Shown here: positions 5,627-11,685 of the stretch, piece after piece | How the letters are laid out: every line of letters starts with the position of its first letter | How positions within the stretch are numbered: the stretch's first letter is position 1 | Assembly (NCBI GenBank): GCA_946612175.1 | Contig: CAMOEO010000056.1 | Location: 1-11,881, forward strand | DNA from: an uncultured Verrucomicrobiota bacterium | GTDB lineage: Bacteria > Verrucomicrobiota > Kiritimatiellia > RFP12 > UBA3636 | DNA length: 11,881 bases | Direction of reading: 5' to 3' | Translations under genes and position numbers: made by a program | Notes under the pieces: generated by a model | What the model was told of the DNA's origin: nothing | Database searches by the model: none | What the model saw: the letters and a program-made list of their open reading frames with translations, nothing else

Positions 5627-7183
5627 TCAGAGGGGCTGGCGGTTGTCGAGGCGGCGGGCGAACTTCTCGCGGGCGTCGGCGGTCTGGGCGGCGTAGGGGC
5701 CGGTGTAGCCGCGGAGGGCGGCGGCGGCGCGGTCGTAGGCGCCGGCGGCGGCGAGGGGGGCGACGCCGGCGCGGAGGGCGGCGAGGGTGTCGTCGAGCCG
5801 GGCGCGCCGGGCGGCGAAGAAGTCGGCGCGGCGGGCCTCGAGCTCCTCGCGGAGGCCGGGCAGGGAGTCGACGGCGGGCTCGGCGAGCAGGTCGCCGATG
5901 CGCTCGATGGGGAAGTCGAACTCGGCGCACTCGGCGGGGGGGATGCGGAGCAGGTCGTCGAGCGCGGCGCGGACGGCGACGGCGTAGCGTTCGCGGTGGA
6001 GGCCGGCCCGCCAGGAGAACGCGGCGGAGAGGGCGAGGACGGCGCCGGCGGCGAGGAGGGCGGCGAGGGCGCCGGCGGAGGGGCGGGGGCTGGCGGTCCG
6101 GACGGTCTGGACGGCGGAGCGGCGGATGTGGCGGGCGACGACGGCGCCGACGCGGACGGTGCCGCGGGCGAGGCGGGCGGCGCGTTCGCGGAGGGTGGGG
6201 CTGGCCCCGCCGGCGGCGCCGCCGCGGAAGGGGATGCGGATGCGCTTCGGGGCGCGGCGCGGGGGTTCGCCGGGGGCTCGGGGGGTGGCGCGGAGGATCG
6301 TGGAGACGCAGCGCGAGGGGTCGAAGGCGGGGCCGGGGACGGGGTGGCCGGAGCGGACGGCCTCGATGGCGGCGGAGACGGAGGGCCAGTCGGGGAAGCG
6401 CCACTGCGGCTCCTTGGCGAGGAGGCGCTCGAGCAGGGCGCAGAAGACGGGCGAGAGGGAGGGGTTGAGGGAGCCGGGGGCGGCGTCCTGCTCGTTCACC
6501 TGGGCGGCCATGACGTCGTCGGGCGGCAGGTCGTGGAAGAGGCGGCGGCCGGTGCAGGCGTGGTAGAGGGTGGCGCCGAGGGCGTACATGTCGGCCTGGA
6601 CGGAGAGGTCGGGGGAGCCGAGGGCCTGCTCGGGGGGCATGTAGGAGGGGGTGCCGAAGACGTACTCCTCGCCGGTTTCGGCGTGGCGCTGCTGGAGGGA
6701 GCAGCGGGAGCGGGCGAGGCCGAAGTCCATGACCTTGACGGTGCCGTCGGCGCCGACCATGACGTTGTCGGGCTTGAGGTCGCAGTGGACGAGGCGCTGG
6801 GAGTCCCAGGCGTAGGCGAGGGCGTCGGCGATGCCGGCGGCGACGAAGAGGGCCTCGTCCTGGTCGAGGCGGCCGCGCGCGCGGATGCGCTCGCCGACGG
6901 TCTCGCCGTCGACGTACTCCATGACGAAGCAGAAGCGGCCGTCGCGGTAGAAGGCGTCGTAGACCTGGACGATCCCGGGGTGGGACATGCGGGCGGCGGC
7001 GCGGGCCTCGGACTGGAAGCGGTCGATGTCCTCGTCGTCCTTGCATTGGTCGGGGTCGAGGACCTTGATGGCGACGAGGCGGTCGAGCGCGACCTGGCGG
7101 GCGCGCCAGACGGTGGCCATGCCGCCGTGGCCGAGGGGGGCGACTTCGTCGTAGCCCTCGAAGGAGGGGACCTCATCGGCCAT
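5627..7183 (-). CDS. Membrane-anchored Ser/Thr protein kinase (PknB/Hanks type)
   Basis: This 518-residue protein has a cytoplasmic Hanks-type kinase domain at ~11-290: glycine loop LGHGGMATVWRA (17-28), VAIK with K40, helix-C E59, catalytic HCDLKPDN (133-140, D135, K137, N140), DFG 153-155, activation segment to GTPSYMPPEQA with E185. A basic Ala/Arg linker follows, then one transmembrane segment at ~369-390 and a ~130-residue, probably extracytoplasmic helical tail (AEFDFPIERIGDLL, then repeated Ala/Arg helices). The HRD arginine is Cys134, so it is a non-RD kinase, probably not switched by activation-loop phosphorylation. The ATG at 7183 has GGAGGG 7 nt upstream inside the preceding gene, and MADEVPSFEGYDEVAPLG is a natural kinase start; the longer open frame upstream is only the shadow of that gene. 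It overlaps the zinc-finger gene by 11 nt, so the two are probably translationally coupled. Substrate unknown. Confidence 0.93.
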   Translation of the reverse strand: MADEVPSFEGYDEVAPLGHGGMATVWRARQVALDRLVAIKVLDPDQCKDDEDIDRFQSEARAAARMSHPGIVQVYDAFYRDGRFCFVMEYVDGETVGERIRARGRLDQDEALFVAAGIADALAYAWDSQRLVHCDLKPDNVMVGADGTVKVMDFGLARSRCSLQQRHAETGEEYVFGTPSYMPPEQALGSPDLSVQADMYALGATLYHACTGRRLFHDLPPDDVMAAQVNEQDAAPGSLNPSLSPVFCALLERLLAKEPQWRFPDWPSVSAAIEAVRSGHPVPGPAFDPSRCVSTILRATPRAPGEPPRRAPKRIRIPFRGGAAGGASPTLRERAARLARGTVRVGAVVARHIRRSAVQTVRTASPRPSAGALAALLAAGAVLALSAAFSWRAGLHRERYAVAVRAALDDLLRIPPAECAEFDFPIERIGDLLAEPAVDSLPGLREELEARRADFFAARRARLDDTLAALRAGVAPLAAAGAYDRAAAALRGYTGPYAAQTADAREKFARRLDNRQPL

Positions 7184-8420
7184 GGCCGGTCCCTCCGCAG
7201 GCGGAGCAGAGCGCGACGCCCTCGCCGGCGCAGTCGGGGCAGGGGTCGCCGGTCCGGCGGTCGCGGCCGGTGCCGCGGCAGGTGCGGCAGGGGGCGGTGC
7301 CCTCGCCCTGGCAGCGGCGGCAGGAGGGGGCCTCGCCGGAGCCGTCGCAGGCCTTGCAGACGGCGAGGCCGCGGCCGCCGCAGGCGGGGCAGGGGACGGC
7401 GCGGGGGGCGGCGACGGCGCCGCCGCAGGACGGGCAGGCGTCGCGCCCGGCGGCGGAGGGGCGGGGGATGGAGTAGTCCTCGACGCGCTCGCCGCCGCCG
7501 CGGCGCGCCCCGGCGGCGGGGGCGCCGCGGTGGAAGTCGCCGTTGGGGCACTCGACGGCGCCGAAGCCGTGGCAGGCGGCGCAGGGGACGGTGCCGAGGC
7601 CGGCGCAGGCGGCGCAGGCGCGGGCCGGGGCCGCGGCGCGGAGCAGGGCGGCGCGGGCGCGGACGTCGGCGGCGTCCTCGAAGCCGGGGGGAACGGGGAT
7701 GCCGCGGAAGTCGGTCCAGCCGGCGGCGCGGGCGGCGCGGGCGAAGTCGCGGCGGCCGAGGCCGAGGACGCCGGCGAGCTCCTTGCGGTCGCGGGCGCGG
7801 ACGCGCGCCCCGCGTCCGCCGCAGAAGGGGCAGGGCCGGGAGGCGGCGGAGCGCGGGGCGTCGCGCGAGACGGCGACGTCCTCGATGCGGGTGGCGCGGA
7901 TGCCGTTCGCGCCGGAGGCGGGGCCGCGCGCGGCGGGGGCGGCGGCGGGGGCGACGGTGCCGGCGCCGTGGCAGACGGGGCAGGGGGCGGGGGCGGCGGA
8001 GAGGGCGGAGAGGAGCGACTCCTCGCGGGCGAGCAGGTCCTTGCGCCAGGAATCGGGGCGGGGCGTCCCGAAGTCGGCCAGGGCGAGGGCGGAGCGGACG
8101 GAGGCGAGGGCGGCGGCGGGGTTCTCGGCAACGGAGGCGTGGAGGCGGGAGCCGGAGGCGAAGGCGGCGTCGGCGACGGCGGCGAGCGGGGAGGCGGCGG
8201 CCGCGGGGGCGGCGGCCGTGGCGGGGTCCTCCGCGGGGGCGGCGGGCGCGGAGCCGGGGGCGCCGTCGACCGCGGCGCCGCAGTGGGAGCAGAAGCGGGC
8301 TTCGGGCGGCGCCTCGGTGCCGCAGGAGGGGCAGATGCGGAGCGCCTCGTCCGCGAGGGCGGAGAGGATGGCGGCGAGCGCGACGGCGAGCGGGAGGAGG
8401 CGTGGGCGTGCGGCTCTCAT
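7173..8420 (-). CDS. Exported or anchored zinc-ribbon protein with DnaJ-type CxxCxGxG repeats
   Basis: This 415-residue protein opens with a signal-like segment (MRAARPRLLPLAVALAAILSA-type, possible cleavage after ALA at 23). A zinc ribbon follows at 30-47 (CPSC, 10 residues, CSHC). After an Ala/Pro linker, eleven CxxC motifs appear, ten of them CxxCxGxG: one at 147, one at 197, two at 269-287 and seven crowded into 329-415 (CPAC, CKAC, CRRC, CRTC, CPDC, CSAC and a CPSCGG variant). Such motifs form the zinc centres of DnaJ and bind zinc or misfolded protein. No J domain is present. Between 205 and 265 is a motif-free helical part. No Shine-Dalgarno sequence is seen; it follows the GH-like gene by 15 bp and overlaps the kinase. 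It may partner the kinase. Domain type is seen; function is unknown. Confidence 0.85.
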   Translation of the reverse strand: MRAARPRLLPLAVALAAILSALADEALRICPSCGTEAPPEARFCSHCGAAVDGAPGSAPAAPAEDPATAAAPAAAASPLAAVADAAFASGSRLHASVAENPAAALASVRSALALADFGTPRPDSWRKDLLAREESLLSALSAAPAPCPVCHGAGTVAPAAAPAARGPASGANGIRATRIEDVAVSRDAPRSAASRPCPFCGGRGARVRARDRKELAGVLGLGRRDFARAARAAGWTDFRGIPVPPGFEDAADVRARAALLRAAAPARACAACAGLGTVPCAACHGFGAVECPNGDFHRGAPAAGARRGGGERVEDYSIPRPSAAGRDACPSCGGAVAAPRAVPCPACGGRGLAVCKACDGSGEAPSCRRCQGEGTAPCRTCRGTGRDRRTGDPCPDCAGEGVALCSACGGTGHGR

Positions 8421-8435
8421 GGCGTGGGGGCGGCG

Positions 8436-10217
8436 CTAGGCGCGGGGGGCCTTGCGGCGGTTGAGGCGCGTCTCCTTGGAGACGGGGGGTTCGCAGAAGG
8501 GGGCGATCTCGTCGGCGGCGGAGGCCGACCGCGGGATCGGCTCGCGCGGGACGCCCTCCGCGCACTGGTAGAGGCGGTAGCCGGGGCCGGTGCCGTGCGG
8601 GAGGATGTCGACCATGTCGGGGCCGCGCCAGATGCCCCAGAACTGGAGGGAGGAGATGTTCTCGGGGACGCGGGCGGTGGGGAGGACGTGGGAGAACAGG
8701 GCGGTGGAGCCCTTGCGGCACTTGGGGAAGGAGATGTGGTCCTCGCGGCGCTCGAGGCCGGCGGGCTTGTCGTCGATCGTCCCCTCGTGGGGGGAGCTCA
8801 TCCAGGTGTAGACGCGGAGGTTGATGCGGAGCGGGCGCTTGGTGACGATGCGGATCTCGCCGCGGTTGGGGTAGCCGACGGAGATCCTGGCGAAGTCGGT
8901 CTCGATGTCGATGGGGAAGTTGACGGTGAGGATGTCGCGGTTGAGCTCGACGGCGTGGCGCCAGGCGCGGAGCATGCCGCGGGGGCCGGCGGCGGAGCCG
9001 CGGCCGGAGTAGACGCGCGGGGCGTTGAGGAAGACGAAGGCGGGGGCGGCGGCGCCGCAGAAGCCGCCGCGGAGGCGGGCGGGGAGGTCGCGGTAGGTGC
9101 GGCGGTCGGTGTCCTGCGCGCCGGCGGGGGCCTCGGCGACGAAGGAGGTGTCGTCGAACTGCGTCTCGACGAGGTGGTTGCGCCAGAAGCGGTGGACGTC
9201 GTCCCAGTACTCCGGGAAGTTGCACTCGACCAGCTCGAGGGCGCAGATCATCATGTCGACGATGCAGGCGGCGTCGCAGCGCTCGTCGGCGAGCAGCTGC
9301 CACTGGAGGAACTCGGGGACCCACCCGAAGGCGGAGGACTTGCGGCGGACGTAGTCGTAGAGGGACTTGGCGCGGGCGACGTAGCGGTCCTGGGAGAGGA
9401 CGCGGCCGAGGCGCGCGAGGCCGGCGGCGGCGACGAGGGCGGAGTGGACCTCGCCCTGGAACTCGGTCTTGCTGCTGAAGAAGTGGGAGAAGCCGGTGAT
9501 GAAGTTGGAGAGGCCGCGGGCGAGGTCGAGCGAAGCCTCGTCGCCCGTGAGGTCGTAGTGGACCATGACGGGGTGGATGAGCGTCGAGACGCGCATGGTC
9601 CAGTCCGCGAAGCCGGTGGAGAGCTCGGGGGCGAGGCCGCGGCCGCGGACGGCGACGTCGCTCGGGAAGGAGTAGACGGGGGCGTCGGCGGGGAAGGTCC
9701 CGGCGGGGGTGAGGCGGCGCTCGTGGGCGACGACGAGGCGGCGGAGCCCGGCGACGAGGCCGCGGGCTCGGTCGGCGGCCTCGCGGTCGGCGGGGTTCGT
9801 CTCGATCATGCGGTCGAGGGCGGAGAGGACGGGGCCCATCTCGGAGAGGGCGCAGTAGTCGTCGTCGCCGGTCCAGGGGCGGCGGGCGGGGTAGCGCAGG
9901 CCGGTGGCGTCCTCCCAGCAGGCGGGGTCGAGGACGAGCGCGCGGAGCGCGTCCTCGACGTCCTTGCCGCGGTCGGTGCCGAGCATCTCGCGCGCGCACG
10001 AAATGCCCTCGTACCACGTGGCGGCGAACTCGGCGTCGTCCTGGCGGGAGTGCTCGGCGAAGGGCTGCAGGACGTAGGGCTGGGCGTGGCCGTACGGTAG
10101 ATGGCCGAGCTTCGGGTCGGTCATCGCGAGGAGGTGGTCGAGGGAGAGGGCGGCCTGCCGGAGCGGGTCGAACGGACGGTAGCGGAGGGAGCGGGAGGCG
10201 GAGGGAGTGGGGCTCAT
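8436..10217 (-). CDS. GH127-like (alpha/alpha)6-barrel glycoside hydrolase-type protein
   Basis: This 593-residue protein looks like the GH127/DUF1680-type fold, a helical barrel followed by a beta-sandwich. GEVHSALVAAAGLARLG (256-271), CDAACIVDMMICALEL (314-329) and YWDDVHRFWRNHLVETQF (337-354) are the kind of barrel segments seen in such proteins. GGFCGAAAPAFVFLNA (384-399) carries C387. The later half (LRINLRVYTWM, then IWRGPDMVDILPHGTGPGYRLY at 529-550) matches the terminal beta domain of the family. The known GH127 zinc/cysteine catalytic set cannot be assigned with confidence, so the substrate is open. No signal peptide is seen. ATG 10217 is the first plausible start; an upstream in-frame GTG at 10271 would add a Pro/Ser-rich stretch. 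It heads the cluster with the zinc protein, kinase and lpxC, read from the promoter at 10300-10328. Confidence 0.65.
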   Translation of the reverse strand: MSPTPSASRSLRYRPFDPLRQAALSLDHLLAMTDPKLGHLPYGHAQPYVLQPFAEHSRQDDAEFAATWYEGISCAREMLGTDRGKDVEDALRALVLDPACWEDATGLRYPARRPWTGDDDYCALSEMGPVLSALDRMIETNPADREAADRARGLVAGLRRLVVAHERRLTPAGTFPADAPVYSFPSDVAVRGRGLAPELSTGFADWTMRVSTLIHPVMVHYDLTGDEASLDLARGLSNFITGFSHFFSSKTEFQGEVHSALVAAAGLARLGRVLSQDRYVARAKSLYDYVRRKSSAFGWVPEFLQWQLLADERCDAACIVDMMICALELVECNFPEYWDDVHRFWRNHLVETQFDDTSFVAEAPAGAQDTDRRTYRDLPARLRGGFCGAAAPAFVFLNAPRVYSGRGSAAGPRGMLRAWRHAVELNRDILTVNFPIDIETDFARISVGYPNRGEIRIVTKRPLRINLRVYTWMSSPHEGTIDDKPAGLERREDHISFPKCRKGSTALFSHVLPTARVPENISSLQFWGIWRGPDMVDILPHGTGPGYRLYQCAEGVPREPIPRSASAADEIAPFCEPPVSKETRLNRRKAPRA

Positions 10218-10299
10218 GGCGGAAAGGGGCGGAGGGGCACGGGGCGGGTCGGGGGAGGGGGATGGCGACACCGTGCCTTCCTCGATTCTGGTGCTCCGC

Positions 10300-10328
10300 A
10301 TTCTCTCAAAAAACGGAAGGAAAAGCAA
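10300..10328 (-). promoter_or_regulatory. Promoter of the GH-zinc-kinase-lpxC cluster
   Basis: On the minus strand TTGCTT (10328-10323), a 17-bp spacer and GAGAAT (10305-10300) are aligned. The predicted start near 10293 gives an untranslated leader of about 75 nt before the ATG at 10217. The spacer contains a run of six T. It is divergent from the aroF leader promoter, which carries the same -10 hexamer GAGAAT. Confidence 0.6.
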
Positions 10329-10352
10329 GGAAAAACGCCCGTCGCATTTCGC

Positions 10353-10381
10353 TTGCGTTCCGGCGGCGTTCGTGGGAGAAT
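10353..10381 (+). promoter_or_regulatory. Promoter of the aroF leader
   Basis: TTGCGT (10353-10358) and GAGAAT (10376-10381) are separated by exactly 17 bp. Transcription is predicted to start near 10388, about 5 nt before the leader-peptide ATG at 10393, so this leader is almost leaderless. The -35 context CGCTTGC is shared with the tRNA and helicase promoters. Confidence 0.6.
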
Positions 10382-10392
10382 ACCGCCCCGTC

Positions 10393-10479
10393 ATGCAGCG
10401 ATACGCCCTCCAGCCCTTCGCGGTTCGGTTCGGAAAGAAGGCCTTCTTCTTTACGGGCCCGGGCGCCGTCGCTTCCTAG
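10393..10479 (+). CDS. Putative Phe-rich leader peptide of the aroF attenuator
   Basis: A 28-codon ORF runs from ATG 10393 to TAG 10477-10479. It starts MQRYALQPF and ends KKAFFFTGPGAVAS. It has five Phe codons (9, 13, 18, 19, 20) and one Tyr (4); the last three Phe codons, TTC TTC TTT at 10444-10452, are consecutive. This resembles the leader peptides of enteric pheA and pheST, whose Phe runs sense charged tRNA-Phe. The ORF lies just after a promoter and just before a terminator-type hairpin, and upstream of DAHP synthase, whose product pathway makes Phe. It has no Shine-Dalgarno sequence and would be translated from the very 5' end of the mRNA. It would have no function as a protein; its translation is the sensor. 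Assignment is inference from position, composition and the paired RNA arms. Confidence 0.72.
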   Translation: MQRYALQPFAVRFGKKAFFFTGPGAVAS

Positions 10480-10550
10480 CAGGACTTCCGCAGGTTCGCG
10501 GAACTCCGCGAAACGAGACGGCGCCCGGGAACGAATCCGGGCGCCGTCTT
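10458..10550 (+). promoter_or_regulatory. Attenuator: mutually exclusive antiterminator and terminator hairpins
   Basis: Arm A CCCGGGCGCCGTC (10458-10470) is perfectly complementary over 13 nt to arm B GACGGCGCCCGGG (10517-10529). Arm C CCGGGCGCCGTC (10537-10548) repeats A and pairs with the same B over 12 bp, plus a G-U at the loop and an A-U (10516/10549) at the base. A:B would enclose a small 7-bp hairpin, TTCGCGG (10495-10501) with CCGCGAA (10506-10512). B:C is followed by the weakly T-rich TTCCGTT and is the terminator candidate. A lies inside the leader ORF, from 5 nt after the Phe run to the GTC codon. A ribosome reaching the stop would cover A; one waiting at the first Phe of the run would leave A free. 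Confidence 0.72.
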
Positions 10551-10610
10551 CCGTTGCGGGAAGCGAGGGCGCGCCCGTCCGGCCCTCCCGCCGGCCTGTC
10601 CCCCCGTCCA

Positions 10611-10645
10611 TCCAACCCCTTCAACCTCTTCAACCCCTTCCTCCC
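10611..10645 (+). repeat. 9-bp pyrimidine-rich tandem repeat directly before aroF
   Basis: TCCAACCCC (10611), TTCAACCTC (10620), TTCAACCCC (10629) and the shortened TTCCTCCC (10638) follow one another up to the base before the aroF ATG. There is no Shine-Dalgarno sequence in this stretch; the array occupies its place, as the repeats before lpxC do. The unit length of 9 also matches the 9-mer block before lpxC, although the sequence differs. Confidence 0.82.
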
Positions 10646-11662
10646 ATGATCCTCGTTCTCAAGCAGGGCACCCCGCGCGACAAGGTCGACGCGCTGTGCG
10701 AAGCCCTCGAAACCAAGTACCGCATCCAGACCAACCCCATCTACGGCAGCGAGCAGACCGTCGTCGGCCTCGTCGGCGACACCTCGCGCGTGCCGGAGCA
10801 CGACGTGGCGAACCTCGACGAGGTCGATCGCGTCGTCAAGGTGCAGGAGCCCTACAAGCGGGCGAACCGCAAGTTCCATCCCGACGACACCGTGGTGAAG
10901 GTCCGCGGCGTCGCGATCGGCGGGCCCCGCGTCGTGATGTGCGCCGGCCCGTGCTCGGTCGAGTCGCGCGAGCAGATCGTCGGCATCGCGGCGGCGGCGA
11001 AGGACGCCGGCGCGGCGATGCTGCGCGGCGGCGCGTTCAAGCCCCGGACCTCCCCCTACGCGTTCCAGGGGCTCAAGGCCGAGGGGCTGCACTACCTCAA
11101 GGAGGCCCGCGACGCGACGGGGCTGCCGGTCGTCTCGGAGATCACGAACCCCTCGCAGATGGACCTCTTCGAGGAGTACGCCGACATGATCCAGGTCGGC
11201 GCGCGCAACATGCAGAACTTCGAGTTGCTGAAGGAGGTCGGCCGCTCGCGCCTGCCGGTGCTCCTCAAGCGCGGCTTCAGCAACTCGATCCAGGAGCTGC
11301 TGATGAGCGCCGAGTACATCCTCTCGGAGGGCAACCCCAACGTCGTGCTCTGCGAGCGCGGCATCCGGACGTTCGAGACGGCGACGCGCAACACGCTCGA
11401 CCTCTCGGCGGTGCCGGTGCTCAAGGCGCGGACGCACCTGCCGGTGTTCGTCGACCCGTCGCACGCGAGCGGCGTCGCGGCCTATGTCGAGCCGCTCGCG
11501 CTCGCCGCGGTGGCGGTCGGCGCGGACGGGCTCGAGATCGAGGTGCACGACTGCCCGAAGAAGGCGCTCTCCGACGGTCCGCAGCAGCTCCTGCCGGAGC
11601 AGTTTGCCTCCCTCGTCGGCAAGGCCCGCGGCATCGCGAAGGCGATCGGCCGGGAGCTGTAG
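10646..11662 (+). CDS. aroF: DAHP synthase, type I-beta, with N-terminal ferredoxin-like regulatory domain
   Basis: This 338-residue enzyme condenses phosphoenolpyruvate with erythrose 4-phosphate to DAHP, the first step of the shikimate pathway, in the cytoplasm. Residues 1-~75 (MILVLKQGTPRDKVDALCEAL...TVVGLVGD) form the ferredoxin-like domain that in the Thermotoga enzyme mediates feedback inhibition by Tyr or Phe. The barrel follows: CAGPCSVES with metal ligand C103, RGGAFKPRTSPYAFQGL for substrate binding, QVGARNMQNFELLKEVG, LLKRGFSNSIQELLMSAEYI, DPSHASG with H273, EIEVH with E299 and LSDGPQQL with D310. These match the C-H-E-D metal set. Length is standard. The ATG at 10646 begins the conserved MILVLKQG; longer frames upstream cross the leader. 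Likely control is dual: Phe attenuation of the mRNA and feedback on the enzyme. Confidence 0.96.
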   Translation: MILVLKQGTPRDKVDALCEALETKYRIQTNPIYGSEQTVVGLVGDTSRVPEHDVANLDEVDRVVKVQEPYKRANRKFHPDDTVVKVRGVAIGGPRVVMCAGPCSVESREQIVGIAAAAKDAGAAMLRGGAFKPRTSPYAFQGLKAEGLHYLKEARDATGLPVVSEITNPSQMDLFEEYADMIQVGARNMQNFELLKEVGRSRLPVLLKRGFSNSIQELLMSAEYILSEGNPNVVLCERGIRTFETATRNTLDLSAVPVLKARTHLPVFVDPSHASGVAAYVEPLALAAVAVGADGLEIEVHDCPKKALSDGPQQLLPEQFASLVGKARGIAKAIGREL

Positions 11663-11663
11663 C

Positions 11664-11681
11664 GCGCCGGCCCGCCGGCGC
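11664..11681. terminator. Short GC hairpin between convergent genes
   Basis: GCGCCGG (11664-11670) pairs perfectly with CCGGCGC (11675-11681) around a CCCG loop, immediately after the aroF stop and just before the stop of the converging partial ORF. No T run follows on either strand. It could act in both directions, but it is short and the region is GC-rich enough for chance pairing. Confidence 0.4.
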
Positions 11682-11685
11682 CGCG

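Noticed and set aside
2809..6468. 1219-codon plus-strand open frame
   Set aside because: It runs out of frame through the helicase and then antisense through lpxC and the kinase; its Arg/Gly-rich low-complexity composition is that of a shadow.
7184..8131. N-terminal extension of the kinase to 834 residues
   Set aside because: The extra part is a Pro/Ala/Ser-rich translation of the zinc-finger gene in another frame; the ATG at 7183 has a good Shine-Dalgarno sequence and begins the kinase domain naturally.
6496..10017. 1173-codon minus-strand open frame and the plus-strand frames 5486-8464 and 7182-10100
   Set aside because: All overlap the kinase, zinc-finger and GH-like genes in other frames and consist of Arg/Pro or Gly/Ala runs without motifs.
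10218..10394. Upstream extension of the GH-like protein to 652 residues
   Set aside because: The added codons cross its own promoter and the aroF leader promoter on the other strand and give a Pro/Ser-rich stretch with no family resemblance.
10515..10550. Plain terminator of an upstream gene rather than an attenuator
   Set aside because: No upstream plus-strand gene exists other than the 28-codon leader ORF, and arm A inside that ORF is a perfect competitor for the hairpin. It remains the main alternative if the arms prove not conserved.
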